Positions 17,222 to 26,280 of a stretch of 64,000 nt of DNA are shown piece after piece. Numbering within the stretch: the first letter of the stretch is position 1; every line of letters starts with the position of its first letter. Source of the DNA: Flavobacterium johnsoniae UW101 (GTDB taxonomy: Bacteria > Bacteroidota > Bacteroidia > Flavobacteriales > Flavobacteriaceae); the NCBI RefSeq assembly GCF_000016645.1, contig NC_009441.1, positions 1,178,001-1,242,000 of the forward strand, read 5' to 3'. The translations under genes and the position numbers were made by a program. The notes beneath the pieces are model-generated. The model had not been told where the DNA came from. It worked only from the letters and a program-made list of their open reading frames with translations, and made no database searches.

Positions 17222-19834
17222 TTGAAAAAGAATACTCTTAAATATAGTTTTTTTCTCATCTTTTTTCTCTTTTTGATAGCATGTTCTACCAAGAATAACA
17301 CTTTTGTGAACAGAAACTCCCATGCATTGAGTACAAAATACAACATTTTGTATAATGGAGGTCTTGGACTTGAGAAAGGACTGCAGGCTATTAAGGCTAA
17401 TGATCAGGACAATTTCTGGAAAATGCTTCCGATAGAAAAAATGCAGTTTGATGAAAATTTTTCTGAAGGAGAAAAAACAAAAAATCCTGATTTTGAAAAA
17501 GCAGAAACAAAGGCCACAAAAGCAATTCAAAAACACTCCATGAATATTGGAGGAAGAGAAAGAAACTACCAGATCGACGAAGCATATTTGATGCTTGGAA
17601 AAGCCAGATATTATGATCAGCGTTTTATTCCGGCTTTAGAAGCTTTCAATTATATTCTGTACAAATATCCAAACAGCAGTAACATTTACACAGCAAAAAT
17701 CTGGCGTGAAAAAACTAATATGCGTTTAGGAAATGATGCCATTGTTGTAAAAAATATTAATCAGTTATTAAAAAAGACTGATTTAAACAAACAGACTTTT
17801 TCTGATGCTAATGCTTTATTGGCAGAAGCCTTTTTAAATTTAGAAGAAAGAGACAGCGCTGTTGCCAAACTTAGAATTGCCGAACAATTTTCGAGAATAA
17901 ATGAAGACCGTGCCAGATATAAATTTATTCTGGGGCAGATGTATCAGGAAGTTGGAAATAAGGACAGTGCGACATATTATTATGACGGCGTAATTCATAT
18001 GAACCGCAAAGCCGACAGAAAGTACATGATGCATGCTTATGCAAAAAAAGCACAGATGTATGATTATGAAAAAGGCAATGATACTATTTTCTTAAAAACG
18101 TATAATAAGCTAGTTGCAGATCGTGAAAACCGACCTTATTATGATGTCCTTTTTTATGAAATGGGAGTCTTTTATGATAAAAAGAAAGACAAAGAAAATG
18201 CACTGAAATTTTACAATAAATCTTTGGGCAGAAAATCTAAAGATCCTTATTTAATGGCATCGGCATATCGAAACATTGGAAACATGTATTTTAAGAATAC
18301 AGATTATACAATGGCTGCCAAATATTATGACAGTACTTTAACAAAACTCAATCCAAAGACCAGAGAATTTGCTTTTATAGAAAAAAATAGAAAAAATCTT
18401 GATAACGTAATTAAATACGAAGGTATTGCAAAACGCAATGACAGTATTATCAAAGTTTACGGAATGCCGGATTCTGAAAGAAAAATTTATTTTGAAAGCT
18501 ACATCGCAGAACTTAAAAAGAAAGATGAAGCCAAACGAATTCTGGAAGAAAAAGAAAAAGAAAAACTGGCGAATGTTGAGCGAAACAACAGTGCTTCAAG
18601 TGCACCAACTGCGGTTAATCCAAATTCTTTAGGAAAACCAGCAAACATGGATACAGACGGAATTAGGCCACCTTCAGGAAATGATGCTGTAAGTACTTTT
18701 TATTTCTATAACCCAACAACAGTGGCTTACGGAAAATTACAGTTTAAGAAAATGTGGGGTAATCGTACTATAGGCGGTAACTGGAGATTATCTGCAATAA
18801 AAGCGGCAAACGATGCGGCAATGCTTAATGATAGTATAAATGAAGCAGAAGCAAACAAACTAAAAGATACAGTTGTAATCGAAAAATACACAACTGCTTT
18901 TTACGAAAAACAACTTCCAAAAACACAAATTGCTATTGACAGCATTGGTAAAGAACGCAATTTCGCGTATTATCAGTTAGGTCTTATATATAAGGAGAAA
19001 TTTAAAGAATATACTTTGGCAAGTGACAAACTGGAACAATTGTTACGAAACAATCCAGAAGAAAAGCTGATCCTGCCATCAATGTATAATTTGTATAAAA
19101 TTTACCAAATTACAGATCCTGCAAAAGCCGAAAAAATAAAATCAGATATTACAAACAATTATCCTGGTTCAAGATATGCTCAGATTTTAAACAATACCAA
19201 TACAGATGATATTCCTTCACCGGAAAAAGAATACCAAAAATGGTACAAGCTTTTTCAGGAAGAGAAGTTTGATGTTGTCTTAGATAATATTGACAATCTC
19301 ATCAATCAATATTCTGGAGATGAAATTGTTTCTAAGTTTGAATTATTAAAAGCAAACACATTAGGAAAAGTAAACGGGTTAGAAGCTTATAAAAAAGGAT
19401 TGGAGAATGTAGCAGATAATTACCCAAATAGTGATGAAGGTAAAAATGCCAGAGAAATTCTTGAAAAACAAGTTCCAACTTTAGAGAGATTAAATTTTAC
19501 AACAGAGGATAATAAAAACTGGAAAATTTTATATTTAATTTCTAATAACGATACTAAAACGCTTAAGCAAATTGAAGAAGCTATAAGAGTGTTTTTGTTA
19601 GTCGAAAATTTCGAAAGATTAACAACTTCATTTGATAAATACAACAGAACCCAAAGTTTTGTAGCTATTCATGGTTTAAAATCTGAGGCTTATGCCCAAG
19701 ATGTTGCGGGAGTTTTTAGAGATGATAAAAAATATAAAATTGCACAGCCGGCAATTATTATATCAACTGAAAACTACAAAGTGGTTCAAATTAAGAAAAA
19801 CCTTGAAGCCTATCTGACCCCAAAAAACCCATAA
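17222..19834 (+). CDS. sprE: SprE/PorW gliding motility and type IX secretion lipoprotein
   Basis: An 870-residue lipoprotein with lipobox FLIACS (Cys21). Tetratricopeptide repeats cover at least residues 100-400, and further TPR-like helices follow at 570-740. Length, the NRNSHALSTKYNILYNGG segment after the lipidated Cys, and the TPR content match F. johnsoniae SprE (PorW), needed for gliding and for secretion of SprB and other cargo through the type IX system. It would sit in the periplasm. The start codon is TTG. A low-complexity Lys/Glu stretch near residues 430-455 links two halves. It is followed five bases later by a bactofilin gene. Confidence 0.88.
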   Translation: MKKNTLKYSFFLIFFLFLIACSTKNNTFVNRNSHALSTKYNILYNGGLGLEKGLQAIKANDQDNFWKMLPIEKMQFDENFSEGEKTKNPDFEKAETKATKAIQKHSMNIGGRERNYQIDEAYLMLGKARYYDQRFIPALEAFNYILYKYPNSSNIYTAKIWREKTNMRLGNDAIVVKNINQLLKKTDLNKQTFSDANALLAEAFLNLEERDSAVAKLRIAEQFSRINEDRARYKFILGQMYQEVGNKDSATYYYDGVIHMNRKADRKYMMHAYAKKAQMYDYEKGNDTIFLKTYNKLVADRENRPYYDVLFYEMGVFYDKKKDKENALKFYNKSLGRKSKDPYLMASAYRNIGNMYFKNTDYTMAAKYYDSTLTKLNPKTREFAFIEKNRKNLDNVIKYEGIAKRNDSIIKVYGMPDSERKIYFESYIAELKKKDEAKRILEEKEKEKLANVERNNSASSAPTAVNPNSLGKPANMDTDGIRPPSGNDAVSTFYFYNPTTVAYGKLQFKKMWGNRTIGGNWRLSAIKAANDAAMLNDSINEAEANKLKDTVVIEKYTTAFYEKQLPKTQIAIDSIGKERNFAYYQLGLIYKEKFKEYTLASDKLEQLLRNNPEEKLILPSMYNLYKIYQITDPAKAEKIKSDITNNYPGSRYAQILNNTNTDDIPSPEKEYQKWYKLFQEEKFDVVLDNIDNLINQYSGDEIVSKFELLKANTLGKVNGLEAYKKGLENVADNYPNSDEGKNAREILEKQVPTLERLNFTTEDNKNWKILYLISNNDTKTLKQIEEAIRVFLLVENFERLTTSFDKYNRTQSFVAIHGLKSEAYAQDVAGVFRDDKKYKIAQPAIIISTENYKVVQIKKNLEAYLTPKNP

Positions 19835-19838
19835 TATA

Positions 19839-20234
19839 ATGTTTGACAAAGTGAAAAAAAACGGAACAGAACTTTTAGGTAAAACAAACCGAATTGTTGA
19901 AGGAACCTCTATTGTAGGAGACATAGTCTCAAAAGCAGATTTTAGATTAGACGGCGAATTAATTGGAAATTTTACATCGCAGGGAAAATTAGTTATTGGC
20001 GCAACAGGCGTTATAAAAGGAGAAATTATTTGTAACAATGCCGATATTGAAGGAGAATTTCACGGAAAAATTAAAGTTCTGGAAGTTCTTAATATTAAAG
20101 CTACAGCAAGAATTCATGGAGAAGTTGCCGTTGGAAAACTTTCCATTGAACCAGGAGCAGAGTTTACAGCAACTTGTACAATGCTTACACATAATAAAGA
20201 GGTAATCGTAAAAGATGGAAAAGGATCCGAATAA
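19839..20234 (+). CDS. Bactofilin (polymer-forming cytoskeletal protein)
   Basis: A 131-residue protein made almost wholly of a bactofilin beta-helix, visible as hydrophobic/Gly repeats from about residue 20 to 120 (GTSIVGDI, GNFTSQGKLVIG, GEIICNNADIEG). Bactofilins polymerise without nucleotide and organise wall synthesis or envelope complexes. It begins four bases after sprE and overlaps the next small gene by 20 bases, so the three are likely co-transcribed. A link between bactofilin and motility or ATP synthase is not implied by family knowledge. Confidence 0.88.
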   Translation: MFDKVKKNGTELLGKTNRIVEGTSIVGDIVSKADFRLDGELIGNFTSQGKLVIGATGVIKGEIICNNADIEGEFHGKIKVLEVLNIKATARIHGEVAVGKLSIEPGAEFTATCTMLTHNKEVIVKDGKGSE

Positions 20235-20442
20235 TAATCGAAGAAACAAATGGCTGGCCCTCATAAATATTCCTTTTCAAATGGGGGTCATTATTTTTAT
20301 TTTCTCTTATTTCGGAACCTGGCTAGACGAAAATCATCCAAGTCCAAAAGTGTATTACAACACTATTTTTGTAATGCTTGGGGTGGGGCTGGCTTTATAT
20401 AATGTCATTCGGCAGGTTAATGACATCAACAAAACAAAGTAA
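20215..20442 (+). CDS. AtpZ/AtpI-like small membrane protein
   Basis: A 75-residue protein with two membrane helices (about 18-36 and 46-64) separated by WLDENHPS. The pattern, including an acidic residue at the end of the first helix, matches the AtpZ/AtpI proteins that assist c-ring assembly or Mg uptake for F-type ATP synthases. It precedes the atp genes here as in most bacteria. Its start lies within the bactofilin gene. Confidence 0.8.
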   Translation: MEKDPNNNRRNKWLALINIPFQMGVIIFIFSYFGTWLDENHPSPKVYYNTIFVMLGVGLALYNVIRQVNDINKTK

Positions 20443-20491
20443 TTAGAAGCTTTAGATAAAAGTTGCATCTTTGCAAAAAAAAATATTTCAA

Positions 20492-20884
20492 ATGCTTTTA
20501 AAAAACTACAAACCTGTTTTTCATTTATTTTTATTTACTGCTGCAGTATGCATATTGCATAAAGCAGCTTTCTATTTTTTAGAAATCAAAACAGAAAACT
20601 TCCATTATAGTATAGAACTTCTGTATTTAATTTTCTTCGGAACAGCCGTTTTATTATACCTTATATTATTAGTAGTAAAAAAGAAGAATTTTCAAATTGT
20701 TGGAATGGTTTTCTTATTTGGAACTTTTACACAAATGCTGTTAGCATATTTAATTCTCCAGCCAATTTTAAAAAGCAATTCTGAAATCGCTGCTGTTGAA
20801 AAAGTCAGTTTTTTTATAACATTTATTTTGTTTTTGTTATTTGAGACGCTTTTAACTGTCCGATTATTAAATGAAAAGCGTTAA
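20492..20884 (+). CDS. Hypothetical membrane protein upstream of atpB
   Basis: A protein of about 130 residues with four predicted membrane helices (near residues 10-30, 45-65, 75-95 and 105-125). The layout resembles the second AtpI-type gene seen before atpB in Bacteroidota, but sequence motifs are weak. The longest frame opens with TTG at 20471; that TTG is part of a CATCTTTG sequence resembling a -7 element, so the ATG at 20492 is preferred. Probable role in ATP synthase assembly is context only. Confidence 0.6.
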   Translation: MLLKNYKPVFHLFLFTAAVCILHKAAFYFLEIKTENFHYSIELLYLIFFGTAVLLYLILLVVKKKNFQIVGMVFLFGTFTQMLLAYLILQPILKSNSEIAAVEKVSFFITFILFLLFETLLTVRLLNEKR

Positions 20885-20952
20885 AATGCGGATTCTTTAA
20901 AAGAAGGTTCAAAAATAATTTTTCATATCCTTTTGAATATTAATAAAAAATG

Positions 20953-20960
20953 TACCTTTG
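20953..20960 (+). promoter_or_regulatory. Promoter of the atpB-G operon
   Basis: TACCTTTG matches TAnnTTTG, and a TTTTG sits 17 bases upstream as a candidate -33 element. It is 42 bases before the atpB ATG. This is the most complete Bacteroidota promoter seen in the window. Confidence 0.65.
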
Positions 20961-21002
20961 CACCAAATTTTAGAAACGTAAAAAAATAAGATTTTCCACG
21001 AT

Positions 21003-22178
21003 ATGGTGATTTCAAACAAACCACTCAGATTAATTCTTGCAGCTTTTGTAGCTTCTCTGCCTATTATGAGTTTCGCAAACTCAGAGATTGACTCAACGCA
21101 TGTACAAAATGAAAGTGCTCATGAAGAGAAAGTAATTTCACATGAAACACATGGTGAAGACGAACACGCAGCTAAAGATCCAAAAGCAAAAGTGGATGCT
21201 TTTATTGATCACCACTTACAGGATTCTCATGACTTTGTTTTCTTTTCAGATGAAAAAGAAAATAAACACTATGGGTTTTCGTTACCAGTTATACTTATAG
21301 ATGGAGGATTGAAAATTTTCTCATCTTCAAAATTACACCACGGAGAAGAAGTGGCAGAAGTTGATGGAAACTATTATAAATTAGTTCACGGTAAAATTTA
21401 CAAAACAGATGCAGCCGGAACAATCAACTTTGACGAACATGGTCATCCTTCAAACGTAAAACCATTAGATTTTTCGATTACAAAAAATGTTGTATCAATG
21501 CTTTTTGTTTCAGTATTATTATTCTTAATGTTTACTGGTTTAGCAAGATCATATAAAAAAGGACCAATCCCAACTGGATTTGGAAGAGTTTTAGAACCGC
21601 TTATTATTTTTATCAGAGACGAAATTGCAGTTCCTAATATTGGAGAGAAAAAATACCGTAAATATATGGGTTACCTTTTAACTGTATTTTTCTTTGTTTG
21701 GTTGTTAAACTTATTAGGAATGACTCCTCTTGGAATTAACGTTACAGGTAATATTGCTATCACAGTTTGTTTAGCAGCATTTACATTTATCATTACTCAA
21801 TTTAGTGCAAACAAAGATTATTGGGGACACATCTTCTGGATGCCAGGAGTGCCAGTTCCAATGAAAATCATTTTAGCTCCAATTGAGGTTTTAGGAACAC
21901 TAACAAAACCATTTGCATTATTAATTCGTTTGTATGCAAACATTACTGCAGGTCACGTAGTAATTATGAGTTTGATTGCTATGATTTTCGTAGGTAAAAA
22001 TTTAGCAGCAGATTTGCCAATCTCATTAGGATTAACATTGTTTATCTCTGTTATTGAAGTTTTAGTTGCATTTTTACAGGCTTTCATCTTCACGATGTTA
22101 TCATCATTATTTATTGGTATGGCTGTTCAGGATCATGATCACGCTCACCACCATGAAGACGAAACAGCAATTATTTAA
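21003..22178 (+). CDS. atpB: ATP synthase F0 subunit a
   Basis: A 391-residue subunit forming the proton half-channels beside the c-ring. It has a signal-like N terminus and an extra periplasmic region of roughly 140 residues, rich in His and acidic residues, before the conserved membrane part. This extended form is usual in Bacteroidota. The essential arginine is in LLIRLYANITAGHV, and the five to six membrane helices follow from about residue 150. A His-rich tail (DHDHAHHHEDE) closes the protein. It is first in the atpB-E-F-H-A-G run with its own promoter. Confidence 0.95.
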   Translation: MVISNKPLRLILAAFVASLPIMSFANSEIDSTHVQNESAHEEKVISHETHGEDEHAAKDPKAKVDAFIDHHLQDSHDFVFFSDEKENKHYGFSLPVILIDGGLKIFSSSKLHHGEEVAEVDGNYYKLVHGKIYKTDAAGTINFDEHGHPSNVKPLDFSITKNVVSMLFVSVLLFLMFTGLARSYKKGPIPTGFGRVLEPLIIFIRDEIAVPNIGEKKYRKYMGYLLTVFFFVWLLNLLGMTPLGINVTGNIAITVCLAAFTFIITQFSANKDYWGHIFWMPGVPVPMKIILAPIEVLGTLTKPFALLIRLYANITAGHVVIMSLIAMIFVGKNLAADLPISLGLTLFISVIEVLVAFLQAFIFTMLSSLFIGMAVQDHDHAHHHEDETAII

Positions 22179-22211
22179 TTTAGAAGTTTAATTTTATATA
22201 TATAAATACTT

Positions 22212-22409
22212 ATGGGAACAATTCCAACTTTAGTAGGTGCAGGTTTAGTAGTAATCGGTGCAGGTTTAGGTTTAGGTAAAATCGGTGGATCTGCTATGGA
22301 CGCTATTGCTCGTCAACCAGAAGCTGCTGGTAAAATTCAAACTGCGATGATTATTATCGCGGCTTTATTAGAAGGTTTAGCATTCGCTGCTTTAATCTTA
22401 GGAAAATAA
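22212..22409 (+). CDS. atpE: ATP synthase F0 subunit c
   Basis: A 65-residue hairpin protein of two membrane helices joined by the polar loop ARQPE (33-37). The ion-carrying carboxylate is Glu54 in LLEGLAF. The glutamine and serine ligands of sodium-coupled c subunits are not present, which points to proton coupling. It is shorter than E. coli subunit c by about 14 residues, as in other Bacteroidota. A hairpin follows in the message before atpF. Confidence 0.95.
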   Translation: MGTIPTLVGAGLVVIGAGLGLGKIGGSAMDAIARQPEAAGKIQTAMIIIAALLEGLAFAALILGK

Positions 22410-22422
22410 TAAAGAGAGAAAT

Positions 22423-22457
22423 AACAGCATCTTTAACGGTTGGTTAAAGATGTTGTT
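22423..22457 (+). promoter_or_regulatory. Intercistronic hairpin between atpE and atpF
   Basis: AACAGCATCTTTAAC pairs with GTTAAAGATGTTGTT (one G-T pair) around five bases. No long T run follows, so it is not a strong terminator. It may slow degradation or partly terminate, raising atpE message relative to atpF. Confidence 0.55.
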
Positions 22458-22498
22458 ACTTTTAAAAAAGAAATTAAATATTTTAATATAGTTATAAA

Positions 22499-22999
22499 AT
22501 GGATAAGTTAATTAACGATTTTTCATTCGGATTATTCTTCTGGCAGGCTTTAATCTTGGTAATATTAATTTTGCTTTTAGTAAAATTTGCTTGGAAACCA
22601 ATTATGGAATCTATTACTGCAAGAGAAGAAGGTATTAAAAATGCATTGCTTTCTGCTGAAAACGCAAAGAGAGAAATGGAAAATTTACAAGCTGACAATC
22701 AAAGAATTTTGAATGAAGCTCGTGCAGAACGTGACGCGATGTTAAAAGAAGCTCGCGAAATGAAAGAGAAAATGATTGCTGATTCTAAAAACGAAGCACA
22801 AGAAGCTGGTCAAAAAATGATTGAGCAGGCAAAAGCGGCTATCGAAAGCGAAAAAAATGCTGCAATGGCAGAATTGAAATCTCAGGTTTCAACTTTATCA
22901 TTAAGCATCGCTGAAAAATTATTGAAAGAAGAATTATCTAACAAAGAATCTCAAACTAAATTAGTTGAGAAAATGTTAGGTGACGTAAAGTTAAACTAA
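22499..22999 (+). CDS. atpF: ATP synthase F0 subunit b
   Basis: A 166-residue subunit with one N-terminal membrane helix (about 9-29) and a long, charged coiled coil to the C terminus, rich in Ala, Glu and Lys. It forms the peripheral stalk that holds F1 against the membrane part. Length is normal. It lies between atpE and atpH, four bases from the latter, in the standard order. Confidence 0.93.
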   Translation: MDKLINDFSFGLFFWQALILVILILLLVKFAWKPIMESITAREEGIKNALLSAENAKREMENLQADNQRILNEARAERDAMLKEAREMKEKMIADSKNEAQEAGQKMIEQAKAAIESEKNAAMAELKSQVSTLSLSIAEKLLKEELSNKESQTKLVEKMLGDVKLN

Positions 23000-23003
23000 G
23001 ATT

Positions 23004-23537
23004 ATGGCAAGTACAAGAGCAGCAATTCGTTATGCAAAAGCAATTCTAGACTTAGCAAACTCTAAAGGTGTTGCCGAAGCTGTCAATAACGATATGAAAT
23101 CAATTGCATCAGCAATTGAGACTAATACAGAATTGAGTACATTTATTCAAAACCCAACAACTACTGTTGAAGTTAAAGAAAGTGCTCTTTTAGAAGTTTT
23201 CGCAGATGTAAATGGAGTAACAAAAGGATTATTTCATTTATTATTTGAAAACAAAAGATTTGAAATTCTAGATGCAATTGCAGTAGAATACAATAAATTA
23301 TTTGATGAAAGCAATGGCGTTGAAGTAGCAAAAGTTACTACAGCAATTCCTATGGATGCTGCATTAGAAGCTAAAGTTTTAGCTAAAGTTGCAACATTAT
23401 CAGATAAGAAAATTACAATTGAAAATGTAGTAGATCCTTCAATCATTGGCGGATTTATTTTAAGAATAGGTGATAATCAATACAATGCTTCTGTTGCAAA
23501 CAGATTACAAGTATTAAAAAGAGAGTTAAGTAATTAG
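23004..23537 (+). CDS. atpH: ATP synthase F1 subunit delta (OSCP)
   Basis: A 177-residue soluble subunit. The N-terminal helical bundle begins ASTRAAIRYAKAILDLA, and the C-terminal part carries the conserved VDPSIIGGFILRIGD segment. It bridges the peripheral stalk and the top of the alpha-beta hexamer. Four bases separate it from atpF and 37 from atpA. Confidence 0.93.
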   Translation: MASTRAAIRYAKAILDLANSKGVAEAVNNDMKSIASAIETNTELSTFIQNPTTTVEVKESALLEVFADVNGVTKGLFHLLFENKRFEILDAIAVEYNKLFDESNGVEVAKVTTAIPMDAALEAKVLAKVATLSDKKITIENVVDPSIIGGFILRIGDNQYNASVANRLQVLKRELSN

Positions 23538-23574
23538 TTTTATAACACAAAAAGTGTCTAAATTATAAATTAAG

Positions 23575-25152
23575 ATGGCGGAAATCAAACCTGCTGAAAT
23601 TTCAGCAATATTAAGAAAGCAAGTAGAAGGTTTTGAATCTGGTGCTACGCTAGAGGAAGTAGGAACAGTACTTCAAGTTGGAGATGGTATTGCTCGTGTT
23701 TACGGGCTATCTAATGTTCAATATGGTGAGTTAGTAGAATTCGATAACGGTATGGAAGGTATCGTATTGAATCTTGAAGAGGATAATGTTGGGGTTGTAC
23801 TTTTAGGACCATCAACAGGAATTAAAGAAGGATCTACTGCAAAAAGAACTCAGCGTATTGCTTCTCTTAAAGTAGGTGAGCAAATGGTAGGACGTGTAGT
23901 TAACACTCTTGGTTTTCCAATTGATGGAAAAGGTCCAATTGGCGGAGACTTATACGAAATGCCATTAGAAAGAAAAGCACCTGGTGTTATCTTCCGTCAG
24001 CCGGTAACTGAGCCATTACAAACTGGAGTAAAAGCAGTTGATGCTATGATCCCGGTAGGTCGTGGACAACGTGAGCTTGTAATTGGTGACCGTCAAACAG
24101 GTAAATCAACTGTTTGTATCGATACAATCTTAAATCAAAAAGAATTTTACGATGCAGGAAAACCTGTATTCTGTATATATGTTGCAATTGGACAAAAAGC
24201 TTCAACTGTAGCAGGAATCGCTAAAATGTTAGAAGAAAAAGGAGCAATGGCTTATACAGTTATCGTTGCTGCTAATGCTTCTGATCCAGCTCCAATGCAA
24301 GTTTATGCTCCATTCGCTGGTGCTGCAATTGGAGAATACTTTAGAGATTCAGGTCGTCCAGCACTTATCGTGTATGATGATTTATCTAAACAAGCTGTTG
24401 CTTACCGTGAGGTTTCTCTTTTATTAAGAAGACCACCGGGACGTGAGGCTTACCCTGGAGACGTTTTCTACTTACACTCTCGTTTATTAGAGCGTGCTTG
24501 TAAAGTAATTGCTGATGATGGTATCGCTAAAAACATGAACGATTTACCAGAGTCTATTAAGCCTATCGTAAAAGGTGGTGGTTCTTTAACTGCTTTACCA
24601 ATTATCGAAACTCAGGCTGGTGACGTTTCTGCATATATCCCAACAAACGTAATTTCGATTACAGATGGTCAGATTTTCCTTGATGGAGATTTGTTCAACT
24701 CAGGGGTTCGTCCTGCAATTAACGTAGGTATCTCTGTATCTCGTGTTGGAGGTAATGCTCAAATTAAATCAATGAAAAAAGTTTCTGGAACTTTAAAATT
24801 AGACCAGGCTCAATTCCGTGAATTAGAAGCTTTCGCTAAATTTGGTTCTGACTTAGATTCTGTTACTTTAAACGTAATTGAAAAAGGAAAAAGAAACGTT
24901 GAGATCTTGAAACAAGGTTTAAATGATCCTTATACAGTTGAAAACCAAGTAGCTATTATTTATGCTGGTTCTAAAAACTTATTAAGAAACGTTCCTGTAG
25001 AAAAAGTAAAAGAATTTGAAGCTGATTTCTTAGCATACTTAAACAGTAAACATAAAGATACGCTTAACGCGTTGAAAGCTGGTAAATTAGATGACAGCAT
25101 TACAGATGTTATCGAAAAAGCAGCAAAAGAAATCTCAGCAAAATATAACTAA
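23575..25152 (+). CDS. atpA: ATP synthase F1 subunit alpha
   Basis: A 525-residue nucleotide-binding subunit. Walker A is GDRQTGKST (171-179), and the conserved [14 protein letters not shown] region and the ALIVYDD segment are present. The N-terminal beta-barrel domain (about 25-95) contains the IARVYGL segment. Length is usual for Bacteroidota. The beta and epsilon genes (atpD, atpC) do not follow and are not in the window, consistent with the split atp loci of this phylum. Confidence 0.97.
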   Translation: MAEIKPAEISAILRKQVEGFESGATLEEVGTVLQVGDGIARVYGLSNVQYGELVEFDNGMEGIVLNLEEDNVGVVLLGPSTGIKEGSTAKRTQRIASLKVGEQMVGRVVNTLGFPIDGKGPIGGDLYEMPLERKAPGVIFRQPVTEPLQTGVKAVDAMIPVGRGQRELVIGDRQTGKSTVCIDTILNQKEFYDAGKPVFCIYVAIGQKASTVAGIAKMLEEKGAMAYTVIVAANASDPAPMQVYAPFAGAAIGEYFRDSGRPALIVYDDLSKQAVAYREVSLLLRRPPGREAYPGDVFYLHSRLLERACKVIADDGIAKNMNDLPESIKPIVKGGGSLTALPIIETQAGDVSAYIPTNVISITDGQIFLDGDLFNSGVRPAINVGISVSRVGGNAQIKSMKKVSGTLKLDQAQFRELEAFAKFGSDLDSVTLNVIEKGKRNVEILKQGLNDPYTVENQVAIIYAGSKNLLRNVPVEKVKEFEADFLAYLNSKHKDTLNALKAGKLDDSITDVIEKAAKEISAKYN

Positions 25153-25164
25153 TTTTAGTTGACG

Positions 25165-25213
25165 GTTGTTGGTTGATTGTTTTTGGAATTTTCCATTACT
25201 ATCAACCAACAAC
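25165..25213. repeat. Inverted repeat between atpA and atpG
   Basis: GTTGTTGGTTGAT at 25165-25177 is the exact complement of ATCAACCAACAAC at 25201-25213, with a 23-base loop. The same CAAC-rich motif continues to 25227. It lies within the atp operon, and no T run follows. It looks like an intergenic repeat rather than a terminator. Confidence 0.6.
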
Positions 25214-25235
25214 TAACAACCAACAACGATAGTAC

Positions 25236-26096
25236 ATGGCAAATTTAAAGGAAATCCGTAATAGAATTACTTCCGTTTCATCGACGATGCAGATTACATC
25301 TGCGATGAAAATGGTTTCTGCTGCAAAGCTGAAGAAAGCACAAGATGCAATCACTGCGATGCGCCCTTATGCCGAGAAATTAACGGAGTTGCTGCAAAAT
25401 CTTTCTGCTACACTTGAAGGTGAAGTAGGAGGGGCTTACACAACACAACGTGAAGTAAAAAAAGTATTGCTTGTAGCTATAACTTCAAACAGAGGTTTAT
25501 GTGGTGCATTCAATTCAAATGTTATTAAAGAGATTAAAAATCGTACAGATTTTTATGCAGGAAAACAAGTTGACGTTTTTGCTATTGGTAAAAAAGGAAA
25601 TGATGTTTTAAGCAAAACTCATAAAGTTCACGGTCACCACAATGCAATTTTCGATCATTTAACTTTCGAAAATGTTGCTGGAATTGCAGATAATTTGACA
25701 GAGAAATTCTTGTCTGGAGAATATGACAAAATCGAATTAATCTACAATCAGTTTAAAAATGCTGCAACGCAGATTGTTCAAACAGAGCAGTTTTTGCCAT
25801 TAGCACCGCTTAAATCTGAGGTATCAGCTTCTGCAGGAGATTATATTTTTGAACCTTCAAAAGAAGAAATTGTTTTGACTTTAATTCCTAAGTCTTTAAA
25901 AACACAATTATACAAAGGTATTCGCGATTCATTTGCTTCAGAGCACGGAGCACGTATGACAGCTATGCACAAAGCAACTGACAACGCAACAGAATTAAGA
26001 AACCAATTGAAATTAACATACAACAAAGCACGTCAGGCTGCAATTACAAACGAAATCTTAGAGATCGTAGGTGGAGCAGAAGCTTTGAATGGATAA
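25236..26096 (+). CDS. atpG: ATP synthase F1 subunit gamma
   Basis: A 286-residue central-stalk subunit. The N-terminal helix begins ANLKEIRNRITSVSSTMQIT with SAMKMVSAAKLKKAQ, and the C-terminal helix ends TNEILEIVGGAEALNG, the two ends that form the rotor coiled coil. The SNRGLCGAFN motif lies near residue 87. It ends the atp run and is followed by a strong terminator. Confidence 0.95.
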   Translation: MANLKEIRNRITSVSSTMQITSAMKMVSAAKLKKAQDAITAMRPYAEKLTELLQNLSATLEGEVGGAYTTQREVKKVLLVAITSNRGLCGAFNSNVIKEIKNRTDFYAGKQVDVFAIGKKGNDVLSKTHKVHGHHNAIFDHLTFENVAGIADNLTEKFLSGEYDKIELIYNQFKNAATQIVQTEQFLPLAPLKSEVSASAGDYIFEPSKEEIVLTLIPKSLKTQLYKGIRDSFASEHGARMTAMHKATDNATELRNQLKLTYNKARQAAITNEILEIVGGAEALNG

Positions 26097-26113
26097 TTAA
26101 TTCATTGATATAT

Positions 26114-26152
26114 AAAAAAATAGCCGGTAAATATTTACCGGCTATTTTTTTT
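26114..26152 (+). terminator. Terminator of the atp operon
   Basis: A GC-containing palindrome AATAGCCGGTAAA / TTTACCGGCTATT is followed by eight T. It lies 18 bases after the atpG stop and is nearly perfectly symmetric, so it could also act on the minus strand. Confidence 0.9.
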
Positions 26153-26196
26153 GGAAGTTTTTTTCTTTTTTAAGAATATCTATAAACAAGAAAGTT

Positions 26197-26250
26197 TATA
26201 AAATGGTGATTCTCAATTTACCCAAAATTGAGAATCAATACCATTTTATA
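26197..26250. repeat. Long near-perfect hairpin before the repeat array
   Basis: TATAAAATGGT-GATTCTCAATTT at 26197-26219 pairs fully with 26225-26250 apart from a three-base bulge (ATT), leaving a five-base loop. The 23-pair stem is much longer than the terminators in this window and is not followed by a T run. It may be the stem of a non-coding RNA or the end of a mobile or repeat element. Confidence 0.75.
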
Positions 26251-26280
26251 AAATTATTGACACAGATTTTATCACTCTGT

